The position numbers were made by a program, and so were the translations under genes. Below the pieces are notes generated by a model. That model was given only the letters and a program-made list of their open reading frames with translations, made no database searches and had not been told where the DNA came from. This document shows, piece by piece, positions 45,204-55,149 of a stretch of DNA of 64,000 nt. How positions within the stretch are numbered: position 1 is the first letter of the stretch; each line of letters begins with the position of its first letter. The DNA is from Bacteroidales bacterium (GTDB taxonomy: Bacteria; Bacteroidota; Bacteroidia; Bacteroidales; Bacteroidaceae). The stretch spans positions 1-64,000 of the forward strand of contig JAAYUD010000008.1 in the NCBI GenBank assembly GCA_012517855.1, in the 5' to 3' direction.

Positions 45204-46175
45204 TTATCGCTGCTGCGTCATACGAAAATACTTATCGAGAACTAGCAACGATATTAGCTTCTCACGTTTACAATCTTTAAATTGCTCAATATATTCATGA
45301 GCATGCCGAATGATCGCATTCGCCTCTTTCGGATGGTCGATATAATATTGCAGTTTTTCTTTCAGATCAGAGAAATCTTCTTTTATCTCTATATAGTGGT
45401 AATCTGGAATTAAAGTTCCCTCCATAAACCACGTTTCACAAGTGAGGCGGGGCGAAACAGCTATAGAGTTGGACGACATAATCCATTTCAAATTACTTGC
45501 CACATCATTTCCTTCAAGCGACATAATAAACTTCGATTCCAGATGATCATAATAAGACATCTTCTCTCTTTTCCATTCTTGCGGAAAGGCAGAATTATGA
45601 TCTACATTCCCTATATCAAACATAGGATCATCATAAAATTTCTTCATAAAGTCTATTCTGTTTTCCTTCCCTAAAATTTTACCACGGAATATGACTTTGT
45701 TCCTTTTCTTTTCAAAGGGTATTGTATCTTTCAAAAAAGTGAAATGCCTATTTTTCTCCAATTTCATAATGACTGAATTTTCATTATCATCTCCTATCGG
45801 ACGGCTTTTTGTAACAGAATAAATAGGAAGCTTGCGACTAATATCACCCGGTACATAACTACATCGCAAATTTGGAGAAAACCAACGAGCAAATTCAAAG
45901 AAATCAAAGAAATAAACCGAAGCATGGTCTCTAACTTTCACATTCTTCAAAGCAATAGCATCATCGGCCAACTCACACATATGATTGACCTTATTATAAT
46001 AGTCGACTCTCCGTTTTATATATTCTGCGTCTGGACATCTATCGACCTTCTTCAATTCATTATCAAGCCGCAGCCGATAAATAAAGCGGGGTATAAGTAA
46101 TCTTATATAACTTATAGCATAATATTTTATTTTTGAATTCTTACCGTTATGAAATAAATATCGAAATGAAGCCAT
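45204..46175 (-). CDS. Glycosyltransferase family 90 (CAP10-like)
   Basis: The 323-residue product has the features of the lipopolysaccharide-modifying CAP10/GT90 group: NKVIFRGKILGKENRIDFMK, the central KFIMSLEGNDVASNLKWIMSS and TCETWFMEGTLIPDYHYIEI. These enzymes transfer xylose or other sugars to lipopolysaccharide or capsule. There is no signal peptide. It is linked to an FkbM methyltransferase, as in other Bacteroidetes surface-glycan loci. Confidence 0.82.
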   Translation of the reverse strand: MASFRYLFHNGKNSKIKYYAISYIRLLIPRFIYRLRLDNELKKVDRCPDAEYIKRRVDYYNKVNHMCELADDAIALKNVKVRDHASVYFFDFFEFARWFSPNLRCSYVPGDISRKLPIYSVTKSRPIGDDNENSVIMKLEKNRHFTFLKDTIPFEKKRNKVIFRGKILGKENRIDFMKKFYDDPMFDIGNVDHNSAFPQEWKREKMSYYDHLESKFIMSLEGNDVASNLKWIMSSNSIAVSPRLTCETWFMEGTLIPDYHYIEIKEDFSDLKEKLQYYIDHPKEANAIIRHAHEYIEQFKDCKREKLISLLVLDKYFRMTQQR

Positions 46176-46376
46176 AATTAAATCGTATTTTATGATTCTT
46201 TGCTGGCAAAGGTAAAAAAATAAATAGAGAAATCAGCCAGAGCATAAAAAATAAATGGCGATAATACTTTGTGCAAGGAATTTCTATCTACTATCTCTAC
46301 ACAAATATTATCGCCACCGTTCAGTTCATTTTCATAGTATTAATATAGATTTATAATTTAATTCTGCTTTTTCTAA

Positions 46377-46410
46377 ACACACAACTCGACTCCCGTCGAA
46401 TTGTGTGTTT
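46377..46410. terminator. Hairpin between buk and the GT90 gene
   Basis: acacacaactcgac and gtcgaattgtgtgt pair with one mismatch around tccc. It lies downstream of buk (minus strand) and is flanked by A/T-rich sequence. Confidence 0.55.
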
Positions 46411-46457
46411 CATGAAGAAACACTTCCTATTGGAAGTTTTCAAGAGATACAGTGAAT

Positions 46458-47519
46458 TTATTTATAAACTTTAATCGGTAATTCTCCTCTCATGGCACTG
46501 AGCGCATTCATTGCCAACGCTGTCAGCTCGTCTTCACCGGCATAAACATAAACGGGGGCTATAAACTCAATACGTTCTGTTAAGCGCTTAATGACATATT
46601 CGCTATAGGCAATACCGCCAGTCAGAAGAATGGCATCTACCTTACCGTATAATACCGGTGCCAATCCGCCAATACTTTTAGCTATCTGATAAATCATAGC
46701 ATTCAATACCAGCTCGGCATGTTTATCTCCACTCTCAATCCGCTTAACGACTGTAGCCACATCATTCGTACCCAAATGAGCCAACAAGCCACTTTTGGAA
46801 GTAACATATTGAATCATTTGCTCATGAGTATATTTACCACTATAACAAAGATCGATAAGCGGCCCCACAGGCAACGTACCAGAACGCTCAGGAGAAAAAG
46901 GGCCTTCTCCAGTTAGTGCATTATTGGCATCAATAGCCCTGCCATGCTTATGAGCAGCCAATGAAATACCACCACCCAGATGACACATAATAAGATCCAA
47001 CTCTTCATATCGGGTATTGTGTTCTTTTGCAAACCGCCGTGCAATAGCTCGCTGGTTAAGTGCATGCCATATCGTGAAACGCGGCATCAATGGACAGCCA
47101 TTGATACGGGCTATATCATCCAATTCATCAACAACCCCCGGATCGGCCATCAGAGCTTTACAATTCGGCAAACGTTTTGCCAAACTATTGGCTATCAGAG
47201 ATCCTAAATTGCAAGCATGCTTGCACATGGCATGTTTCGTATCGCTATAAATTTTCTCATTAATTTCGTAGACTCCACCTTCCACAGGTTTCACCAATCC
47301 CCCTCTGCCAACAATTACATCAAAGTCAAAAGGGATATGCTCCTGCTGAAGTGTTTCTAAAACAAGATTCTGACGATAGTCGAATTGCTCCATAGCATCA
47401 ACAAAATGAGCCAATTCTTCGGGTTTATGCCGAATAGTACTGTGCATAATCAACTTTTCGTCGTGAAAGACAGCAATTTTAGTAGAAGTAGAACCGGGAT
47501 TGATAGCTAATATTTTCAT
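46458..47519 (-). CDS. buk: Butyrate kinase
   Basis: The 353-residue protein belongs to the acetokinase (ASKHA) fold: ILAINPGSTSTKIAVF at the N-terminus, the MCHLGGGISLAAHKHGRAID phosphate loop and DAILLTGGIAYSEYV. It converts butyryl phosphate and ADP to butyrate and ATP. With ptb just upstream (4-nt gap) it forms the butyrate (or branched-chain/propionate) phosphate pathway. Exact acyl preference cannot be read from sequence. Confidence 0.93.
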   Translation of the reverse strand: MKILAINPGSTSTKIAVFHDEKLIMHSTIRHKPEELAHFVDAMEQFDYRQNLVLETLQQEHIPFDFDVIVGRGGLVKPVEGGVYEINEKIYSDTKHAMCKHACNLGSLIANSLAKRLPNCKALMADPGVVDELDDIARINGCPLMPRFTIWHALNQRAIARRFAKEHNTRYEELDLIMCHLGGGISLAAHKHGRAIDANNALTGEGPFSPERSGTLPVGPLIDLCYSGKYTHEQMIQYVTSKSGLLAHLGTNDVATVVKRIESGDKHAELVLNAMIYQIAKSIGGLAPVLYGKVDAILLTGGIAYSEYVIKRLTERIEFIAPVYVYAGEDELTALAMNALSAMRGELPIKVYK

Positions 47520-47523
47520 ACTT

Positions 47524-48438
47524 TTATTGTTGTTTTGCAGTTAAACAAGCCATTGCCAAGCTATAATATTTTGAAAGCCCACTATCTCCTCTCGAAGGAA
47601 CGACAACAGGGCAAATAGGGCCTTGTAACATTCCAGCCATATCGGCATGGGCAAATAAGGAGACCGTTTTATAAAAACAATTAGCCGATTCTATATTTGG
47701 AAAAATAAGGACATCGGCATCTCCATTAATAGGAGAAACGATCCCTTTTACATCAGCACTTGCCTTTTCACATGAAGTACGAACATCAAGCGGACCATCA
47801 ATAATAACATTACCAAATTCGCCGGCTTCACAAAGTTCGACAATATTCACATAATCCAACGAATACGGAAATTTAGAACTCACTTTCTCTGTACAATGAA
47901 TAAGTGAAATACGAGGCTGAGCAATTCCAAAATGATGACAAGTATTGATAGCATACCATATCATTTCTATACGTTGTTGGAGCGTAGGACGTGGAATAAC
48001 TGCAGCATCCGAGAAAAATAATAGTTTATGGTAATTAGGGATCTGCATCACCGCTAAATGCGTCAACACTTTGCCCTGCGGAAGAAGCCCCTCTTCTTTA
48101 TTTAATATAGCACGAAGCAAATTGTCCGTATTAATAATGCCTTTCTGCAAAAGATCCGCCTCACCGGCACGAATCAACCGAATTGCTTCACGAGCCGCTT
48201 CATCGGAATCTTCAATATGAATTTTTTGAATATGCTCCGAATAGTTCTCCAGCTCGGTATATTGTTCCAACTTATGAGCATCACCCACTAAAATAAATTC
48301 TGCTATGCCTTCTTTCAACGCCCTATGTATGGCATATTGAGTATGATCGTCATTACCACAAACAACGGCAACGCGTTTTCGTGAATTTAACGATCTTAAA
48401 TGTGCCGTCAGTTGTCCAAAGGTTCTTATTGGTTCCAT
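47524..48438 (-). CDS. ptb: Phosphate butyryltransferase
   Basis: The 304-residue enzyme belongs to the PTA/PTB family: VAVVCGNDDHTQYAIHRALK, ADLLQKGIINTDNLLRAIL, GPLDVRTSCEKASADVKG and DVLIFPNIESANCFYKTVS. It exchanges CoA for phosphate on butyryl-CoA to make butyryl phosphate for the kinase encoded next. The two genes form an operon with ptb first. Confidence 0.93.
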   Translation of the reverse strand: MEPIRTFGQLTAHLRSLNSRKRVAVVCGNDDHTQYAIHRALKEGIAEFILVGDAHKLEQYTELENYSEHIQKIHIEDSDEAAREAIRLIRAGEADLLQKGIINTDNLLRAILNKEEGLLPQGKVLTHLAVMQIPNYHKLLFFSDAAVIPRPTLQQRIEMIWYAINTCHHFGIAQPRISLIHCTEKVSSKFPYSLDYVNIVELCEAGEFGNVIIDGPLDVRTSCEKASADVKGIVSPINGDADVLIFPNIESANCFYKTVSLFAHADMAGMLQGPICPVVVPSRGDSGLSKYYSLAMACLTAKQQ

Positions 48439-48670
48439 AGTGATTATTTTGCAGCAAATATCATAAAAAAATTTAGAAGTTGTATACTTTTCTAGCTATT
48501 TTTTAATTGCATTTGTAACATTATGTCAGATTTATTATCTTTTTTAGTTCAACAAAAAGCAAACAAAATTATATTTCCGAACTTATTCGGTTAAAAAACA
48601 AATGAATTGTTCGAAGTATCCTGTTTTTAATGTATTTTTGTAAGCCGAATAATAGAAAAATAAAAAAATT

Positions 48671-49579
48671 ATGGATATACAATTTCCTTCGTTTTTGAAA
48701 GAAAACGATAAGGTCGCCATCATTTCTCCGGCCAGCAAAATAGACAAGACATTATTAAAAGGAGCCATCCACCGTCTCTCTTCATGGCACTTATGCCCTT
48801 ATCTCGAAAAGAATGCTTCAAGCGCAGCAGGATACTATTCAGGCAGCATTAAAGAACGCCTTTCTGATTTTCAGCACGCACTTGACGATAAAGAAGTAAG
48901 AGCTATTCTTTGCAGCCGAGGTGGATACGGAGCCATACACCTTGTTGAGAAACTCGACTTTACCAAATTCAAAGAATCGCCCAAATGGTTGATAGGTTTC
49001 AGTGACATCACAGCTTTGCACAACCTACTACAATACAACGGTTATGCTTCCCTTCACGCCCCAATGGCAAAACAGTTGACCATCGAACCTGAAGACGATT
49101 TATGTTCAAATTATCTAAAAGACATCCTTTTCGGAAAGTTACCCGATTATCACGTTGAGCATCATCGGCTAAACCATTATGGAAAAGCACAAGGTACATT
49201 AAGAGGCGGAAACATGTCGGTATTCTACGGACTACGTGGCACTCCTTATGATATTCCAGCCGAAAAGACAATACTTTTTATAGAAGACGTTGGCGAAAGG
49301 CCCCATGCAATCGAAAGAATGATGTATAACTTGAAATTGAGTGGCATATTGGAAAGATTGTCGGGATTGATTATTGGACAATTTACCGAATATGAAGAAG
49401 ATAAAGAATTGGGGAAAGATCTTTATGATGCAATCGCAGATTTAATAAAAGAGTACGATTATCCTATTTGCTTCAATTTCCCCGTCGGCCACGTTACCGA
49501 CAACCGTCCACTAATAGAAGGAGCACAAGTAGAATTAAATATAGACAAAAAAGGAGTAAATTTGCGTTTCAATGTATAA
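48671..49579 (+). CDS. LD-carboxypeptidase (family S66), no signal
   Basis: The 302-residue protein has KVAIISPASKID, ILCSRGGYGAIHLVEKLDF, the nucleophile Ser in LIGFSDITALHN, Glu in FIEDVGERPHAIERMMYN and His in FPVGHVTDNRPLIEG. Family members trim the terminal D-alanine from cell-wall tetrapeptides during recycling in the cytoplasm, or inactivate microcin C-like compounds (MccF). A TATTTTTG box at 48633-48640 is a likely promoter. It overlaps the next, paralogous gene by 8 nt. Confidence 0.92.
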   Translation: MDIQFPSFLKENDKVAIISPASKIDKTLLKGAIHRLSSWHLCPYLEKNASSAAGYYSGSIKERLSDFQHALDDKEVRAILCSRGGYGAIHLVEKLDFTKFKESPKWLIGFSDITALHNLLQYNGYASLHAPMAKQLTIEPEDDLCSNYLKDILFGKLPDYHVEHHRLNHYGKAQGTLRGGNMSVFYGLRGTPYDIPAEKTILFIEDVGERPHAIERMMYNLKLSGILERLSGLIIGQFTEYEEDKELGKDLYDAIADLIKEYDYPICFNFPVGHVTDNRPLIEGAQVELNIDKKGVNLRFNV

Positions 49580-50594
49580 ATCGGTCATTCGTTTCAAGCA
49601 GCTGTTGACTAGTTTGGCAGTCATTCTCATCATTTCTTCTTGTAGTAATTGTATAATGAAACCGATCTCAAAGTCTGTTTCAAAGAGTTGCAAATTTCCG
49701 CCTTATCTGAAAGAAGGCGATAAAGTAGCGATTATTTCGCCAGCTGGAGCAAGCGACAGCATCATGCTAAGCGGTGCTGTGAAATGCCTGAAAAACTGGA
49801 AACTTTCTCCTTGTTTTGAACAATATGCAGCAGGAGCTTATAATGATTATTCGGGTACTGCCGAACAGCGGTTATCGGACTTACAACAGGCATTCGATGA
49901 CCCCGACGTGAAGGCCATTCTTTGTAGTCGTGGCGGATATGGCGTTATACACCTCATAGACAAAATAAATTTTAGCCGTTTCAATCGGCACCCCAAGTGG
50001 TTAATAGGCTATAGTGATATTACTGCTCTCCACAGCTTAATTCAACATCACTCCATTGCATCAATTCATGCGCCCATGTCCGAGCAAATGGCTTATGAAC
50101 CCGATAGTGACCGAAGCCTAAACTATTTGAAAAATATTTTATTTGGAAAGCTGCCCGCCTATCATATCGCTACCGATATAAATAATCATCCCGGCAAAGC
50201 GACCGGAATACTAAGAGGAGGAAACCTCTCCGTTTATTACGGATTACGCGGTACTCCCTATGATATTCCTCCAAAGGGTACTATTCTATTTATAGAAGAT
50301 GTTGGAGAACACTACCACACCATCGAACGAATGCTCTACAATCTCAAATTGGGAGGCGTTTTGGAAAATCTTTCAGGATTGATCATCGGTCAATTCAGTA
50401 GGATAGATAAGAAAGAATGGATGAACGATAAAGACACTTATCGTTCCATAGCCAATCTGTTGGCAGAATACCATTACCCCATCTGCTTCGGTTTTCCAGT
50501 AGGACATGTCACTGAAAATTATCCATTGATAGAAGGAGCTAAAGTTGAAATGAGTATCAATGCAAATGGAGTCGATATTCATTATCTAAAATAG
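49572..50594 (+). CDS. LD-carboxypeptidase (S66) paralogue, lipoprotein
   Basis: The 340-residue product is a tandem duplicate of the previous gene, with all catalytic motifs kept (LIGYSDITALHSL; FIEDVGEHYHTIERMLYN; FPVGHVTENYPLIEG). It adds a lipoprotein signal ending LIISSC. It would therefore act on murein peptides in the periplasm while its sister works in the cytoplasm. The 8-nt overlap implies coupled translation. Confidence 0.9.
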   Translation: MYKSVIRFKQLLTSLAVILIISSCSNCIMKPISKSVSKSCKFPPYLKEGDKVAIISPAGASDSIMLSGAVKCLKNWKLSPCFEQYAAGAYNDYSGTAEQRLSDLQQAFDDPDVKAILCSRGGYGVIHLIDKINFSRFNRHPKWLIGYSDITALHSLIQHHSIASIHAPMSEQMAYEPDSDRSLNYLKNILFGKLPAYHIATDINNHPGKATGILRGGNLSVYYGLRGTPYDIPPKGTILFIEDVGEHYHTIERMLYNLKLGGVLENLSGLIIGQFSRIDKKEWMNDKDTYRSIANLLAEYHYPICFGFPVGHVTENYPLIEGAKVEMSINANGVDIHYLK

Positions 50595-51900
50595 TCACGA
50601 TACAAAAAAGCCTCACACACTGATATACAGAGATAAATTCGTCCTTATCATTTTTCTAGAACGCCGTGCCAAATTTATCCAGCATGGTAATTGGACTCGG
50701 CATGGATAAAAAAGTATCAGCGCCGTGGCAAATATTCGCCTCGAAAAGCGTTCTGAAAGACGACTTCGAAATAACGGTCTATTAGCTAGCGCGTTCCTGC
50801 GTCAATGGGGTGTGCATGCTACGAAAATGAAAAACTCTATTGAAGATGGGACCAAAAGATACGCATGTCGCCACCGTAACTTTAATAAGTAATAACGATA
50901 AGATACAGATGTAACTTGGAAAACTAACGTTAGTTCTTGCGGTAAGATACGGAAGAATTTTGGTTTATAATTATGAGCCAAAATTGTCGTATGTTAGTTT
51001 TTTCGGTGACGTCCATACGTTTTCAAAAAAACTAACATACGACAACATTTTTAGGGGCATATGTCGTTTCGGTAACATAAAGAAGACATGCATTCGAGTT
51101 TACGAACCTCTTATTTTGGACTACCGAAAGAGCAAATCTACGGATAAAGAAAACATACATATTCCCTAATTACATTAACCCACCTCTCCTCGTCACCGTT
51201 ATTGATTGACAATCAATGCGTAACACAGAATACAGGTTCGGCTTCAGACCTTGGAAGTGTGTTATTTTATTGATAATCACAGAATTGCGATATTTCATAT
51301 AAAGCACCTGATAATGAACAAGATAGATGGTTTCACAGCATCCGTGTGAAAGAAAAGCTCTTAACAGGGCATTTTATGTAACGTAACGGGCTTGATTGTC
51401 AAAAGGAAAAAGACAAGCGAGATGAGAGTATTTGCCGCCACTGCTTAGTAAGCATACAACGCATTGGTAATCAACACCATATCAGAAAACGCATAAAGCA
51501 CTGATATTGAATGTAATAACAGGCATTGAAGTGTAAAAAAGATTCGCATTTTACATAACATATTGATATACATCGATATGATGTGATAGAAAGCACTAGC
51601 TAAAGTAATAAGAAAAAGGCCATTGAATTTGCCACATAAAAATAGTTATATCATTTTATCTGGAATGTTTAGAACAACTGTATCTAAATGTTTGTATAAA
51701 AGTAATCCTAATTTAGTATCTATTAGTGAACTATTCATTCATATATCACCATTTTTAGTTATATAGTTCTATTTTATTAACAAATAAGGCATTTATATCA
51801 TATTTACTCTATCTTTCGAATAACGGATAGAATCAAAAAGACATAATAATACCAAATAATATTACTTTTTGATAGATATTTAAATATTTCTTTTTATAAA
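50595..51900. repeat. Mosaic intergenic repeat, copy C
   Basis: About 1.3 kb with no credible gene. It carries GGATAAAAAAGTATCAG at 50704-50720 and GTCAATGGGGTGTGCAT at 50801-50817, in the same order and strand as copy A. The palindrome unit is at 50984-51045. Bases 51545-51600 match copy B. It lacks the 23-bp hairpin, keeping only ttcgtccttatcattttt. From 51100 to 51540 I recognise nothing apart from a small ttgattg/caatcaa hairpin near 51202. Confidence 0.7.
50984..51045. repeat. Palindromic unit, copy C (20-bp perfect arms)
   Basis: Arms 50984-51003 and 51026-51045 are exact reverse complements around a 22-nt loop that begins cggtgacgtcc. The flank ggggcatatgt matches that of copy A. Confidence 0.75.
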
Positions 51901-51932
51901 TTTGACTTAATACAAATAATGAAATACATTTG
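51901..51932 (+). promoter_or_regulatory. Promoter of the susC-like gene
   Basis: TTTG at 51901-51904, a 20-nt spacer and TACATTTG at 51925-51932; the ATG is 36 nt further on. Confidence 0.6.
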
Positions 51933-51968
51933 CATCGTTTAACGAATGACATTAATTAAGTTTAGTTT

Positions 51969-54900
51969 ATGAAAAAAGGATTGTTTTATTTCTTACTACT
52001 CCTTGTTTTGGCTTTTTCAAGCAACATCTATTCACAAGGAGTCGGCAAATTTGTAACGGGAATAATTACCGACGAGTCTGGAGCTCCTGTTATTGGGGCA
52101 ACAATCATGGAAGCGGGGACCTCGAATGGTACCACCTCCGACTCGAACGGCCACTATTCCATTCGTTGTACTGAATCAGGAACATTAGCCTTTTCTTTTA
52201 TCGGCTATGTCACACAGAAAATCAAACCGGGCAACCGTTCGGTACTAAATGTAAAGTTGCAGGAAGTCGTGAAACAGCTCGACGAAGTAATGGTTGTGGC
52301 CTATGGCACTGCCAAGAAAAGCAGCTATAGCGGATCGGCGGCACTTGTAAAACAAGATGCCCTAAAAGATATACCTGTCACTACATTTGAAAATGCTTTG
52401 AGCGGCAAAGTGTCGGGACTTCAAATAACCAACACAAGTGGACAAGCGGGGGCTACTCCGAATATCAGAATTCGTGGGATCGGTTCGATGAATGCGACAA
52501 ATGAGCCGTTATATGTGATTGATGGCGTACCGATGGCATCGGGTAATGTAGGGCAAATGAGTAGCTACATTTATTCTACCAACAACGTGATGAACTCGCT
52601 GAATCCCGATGATATTGAATCTATCTCGATATTAAAAGATGCGGCGGCATCTTCGCTATACGGTTCGCGAGCGGCTAACGGAGTTATTCTCATTACCACC
52701 AAAAAAGGGAAAGAAGGGAAACCGTCTGTCAACTTTAACTTCTCGGTAGGGTTCACCCCCAGCTGGGCTACCGACAATTATGAGGCGGCAAATAATGAGG
52801 AGCAAGTCAAGATGCTTTACATGGTTTTGCATGATTATGAAACCTCTAGCGGCAACTCCGACGCAGTGGCTAACGCGTATGCTCTGGCTCAATTGAACAA
52901 GAAATTCAATAAGCATGGCTACCAGTTTTCTTCAAGCAATACGGGCCTCGACGCCGCTATCAATATCAGCGACTATGACAATTCCGGTCGGGCCGGTCAT
53001 TACTTCGATTGGAATAAGGCCTATTTTCGTACGGCAACCTATCAGAATTATGATTTTTCGGTAAGTGGAGCATCGCCTACGACAAACTACTATAGCTCCT
53101 TTAGCTACACAAAAGACGAGGGACGCATCAAGGTCAATTCGTTCGACCGATTCAGCGGTCGGTTGAATTTGAATTCCAAAATAGGCAACTTTCTTGAAGT
53201 TGGAACCAATGTAGCCATCAGCCACACATCGACTTCGGGATATAATGATACGCGGTCTACGGCGGATAACCTCTTTATGCAAACTCGAAATCTATTGTGG
53301 GGCATGTATTGGCCAACCGACTACAAGACCGGCAAACCTTGGACTTCGAGATATGGGAGCTACGCCTACAATTCTCTTTATTACAACAAGCAGTGGGAAA
53401 ACAGCTCTATCGATAACAAACTATCCGCTACCGAATCTGTCACAATCCACCTCATGCCTACACTCTTTGTGCGATCTCTTTTCTCATACGACAACACGAA
53501 CGTCAAAGACCACCTATATTATAGCGCTAATCACTATAGCGCATCTTCCGAAAATGGAGAGATAGATGAGATGCGGACTATTTATGAGAAAATGGTATCG
53601 AGCACAACGGCAAACTACAGTCAAATGTTCGGATCGCATTCTTTGCAGGCAATGATCGGTTTTGAAGCTGAAAAGAATAAGACGGACTATACTCGGGCTA
53701 CGGGAACAAATCTCCCAACCAGTACACTCCATACTATTTCAACAGCCGGCTCTTATTCTGCCTCCGGTTACAACTGGGGCAACTCGATGCTGTCGGTATT
53801 GAGCAAACTAGACTATAATTATGCCGAGAAGTATTATGCTTCGGCAAGCTATCGTCGTGATGGTTCGTCGCGACTGAGTAAAAGTTGCCGGTGGGGTGAC
53901 TTCTGGTCATTAGCAGCTTCGTGGAACATTCGTAACGAAAACTTTATGGAAAGCCTGCCCACTATCAGCGCCCTAAAACTCAGAGCGTCTTATGGTGTAA
54001 ACGGCACACTTCCCAACAATGATTACGGATACATGAACTTAGTGACCTATAGCGACAAATACATGGGACAACCAGGCGGTACACTATCTACCATTGCAGA
54101 CCAAAAACTTTCTTGGGAAACGAGTTATACTTATAACATCGGAGTTGACTTCGGTCTATTGAAAGACCGCATCCGTGGTAGCATCGAATACTATAGCCGC
54201 ACCTCAAAAAACCTTCTTCAGGATGTACCTATTTCTACGGTTACAGGATTCTCGTCCACTTTAAGAAACATAGGGCGCATCAATAACCACGGACTTGAGA
54301 TGGAACTCTCTGCCGATATCGTCAAAAACCGCAAACTTACATGGACAGTCTCTGCGAATGCTTCGTTCTTAAGCAGCAAAGTGAAAAAGCTCTATCAAGG
54401 AGCTAATATTATATGGGATGATCCGACGGGAGGAGACGACCGCGCCCAGTTTATTTACCGTGAAGGACAATCGACACTCGCTTTTTATGGTTACGAATGG
54501 GCTGGAGTGGATAAGACAAATGGCAAGAGCGTATACTACGTGAACGATCCCAATAGCAAAACTTCAGGCGACTTTATATACAATGGCCGTGGAGCGACTT
54601 ATGATTATAACAATGCCAACTATGCTATAATAGGCAATGCTGTGCCCGATGTATATGGCGGTTTCAACACAAACCTTACCTATAAGGGCTTCGACTTGAA
54701 TATGAATTTTGCTTATAAGATAGGAGGTAATATCTATGACGGCGCCTACAAGGATGTTGCCGATGACGGATATTATTGGGAACGGACACGGGCTAAGAGC
54801 TACTTTAAAAATATGTGGACGGCATCTAACCCGAGCGGTTCACAACCCAAAATTCGGGGCATCGATTTGGAAGATGCCATACAATATTCATCGCGTCACA

Positions 54901-55133
54901 TCTTCAACGCCAGTTATCTGCGTCTGAAAAGCATGTCACTGGGTTATACGCTACCCCGCACCCTGACACAAAAAGTATGGATTGCAAATGCCCGAGTATT
55001 CTTCAATACAACCAACTTGTGGACATGGAGCAAATATAAAGAAGCCGATCCGGAAGTGAACGACTACGGTACACGAGGCTGGGAAACGCCATTGGGCAAA
55101 TCTTTTGTGTTTGGAATCGATTTGAAATTTTAA
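51969..55133 (+). CDS. SusC/RagA-type TonB-dependent outer-membrane transporter
   Basis: The 1054-residue product has a signal peptide, a carboxypeptidase-like domain at about 30-110 (VTGIITDESGAPVIGATIME) and the TonB box region (LDEVMVVAYGTAKKSSYSG). The plug (ALSGKVSGLQITNTSGQAGA; SILKDAAASSLYGSRAANG) and a C-terminal 22-strand barrel ending in Phe follow. It imports a glycan or peptide with the SusD partner encoded 16 nt later. No N-terminal anti-sigma-interacting (STN) domain is seen. Substrate unknown. Confidence 0.96.
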   Translation: MKKGLFYFLLLLVLAFSSNIYSQGVGKFVTGIITDESGAPVIGATIMEAGTSNGTTSDSNGHYSIRCTESGTLAFSFIGYVTQKIKPGNRSVLNVKLQEVVKQLDEVMVVAYGTAKKSSYSGSAALVKQDALKDIPVTTFENALSGKVSGLQITNTSGQAGATPNIRIRGIGSMNATNEPLYVIDGVPMASGNVGQMSSYIYSTNNVMNSLNPDDIESISILKDAAASSLYGSRAANGVILITTKKGKEGKPSVNFNFSVGFTPSWATDNYEAANNEEQVKMLYMVLHDYETSSGNSDAVANAYALAQLNKKFNKHGYQFSSSNTGLDAAINISDYDNSGRAGHYFDWNKAYFRTATYQNYDFSVSGASPTTNYYSSFSYTKDEGRIKVNSFDRFSGRLNLNSKIGNFLEVGTNVAISHTSTSGYNDTRSTADNLFMQTRNLLWGMYWPTDYKTGKPWTSRYGSYAYNSLYYNKQWENSSIDNKLSATESVTIHLMPTLFVRSLFSYDNTNVKDHLYYSANHYSASSENGEIDEMRTIYEKMVSSTTANYSQMFGSHSLQAMIGFEAEKNKTDYTRATGTNLPTSTLHTISTAGSYSASGYNWGNSMLSVLSKLDYNYAEKYYASASYRRDGSSRLSKSCRWGDFWSLAASWNIRNENFMESLPTISALKLRASYGVNGTLPNNDYGYMNLVTYSDKYMGQPGGTLSTIADQKLSWETSYTYNIGVDFGLLKDRIRGSIEYYSRTSKNLLQDVPISTVTGFSSTLRNIGRINNHGLEMELSADIVKNRKLTWTVSANASFLSSKVKKLYQGANIIWDDPTGGDDRAQFIYREGQSTLAFYGYEWAGVDKTNGKSVYYVNDPNSKTSGDFIYNGRGATYDYNNANYAIIGNAVPDVYGGFNTNLTYKGFDLNMNFAYKIGGNIYDGAYKDVADDGYYWERTRAKSYFKNMWTASNPSGSQPKIRGIDLEDAIQYSSRHIFNASYLRLKSMSLGYTLPRTLTQKVWIANARVFFNTTNLWTWSKYKEADPEVNDYGTRGWETPLGKSFVFGIDLKF

Positions 55134-55149
55134 TATATAGGAGGATAAA

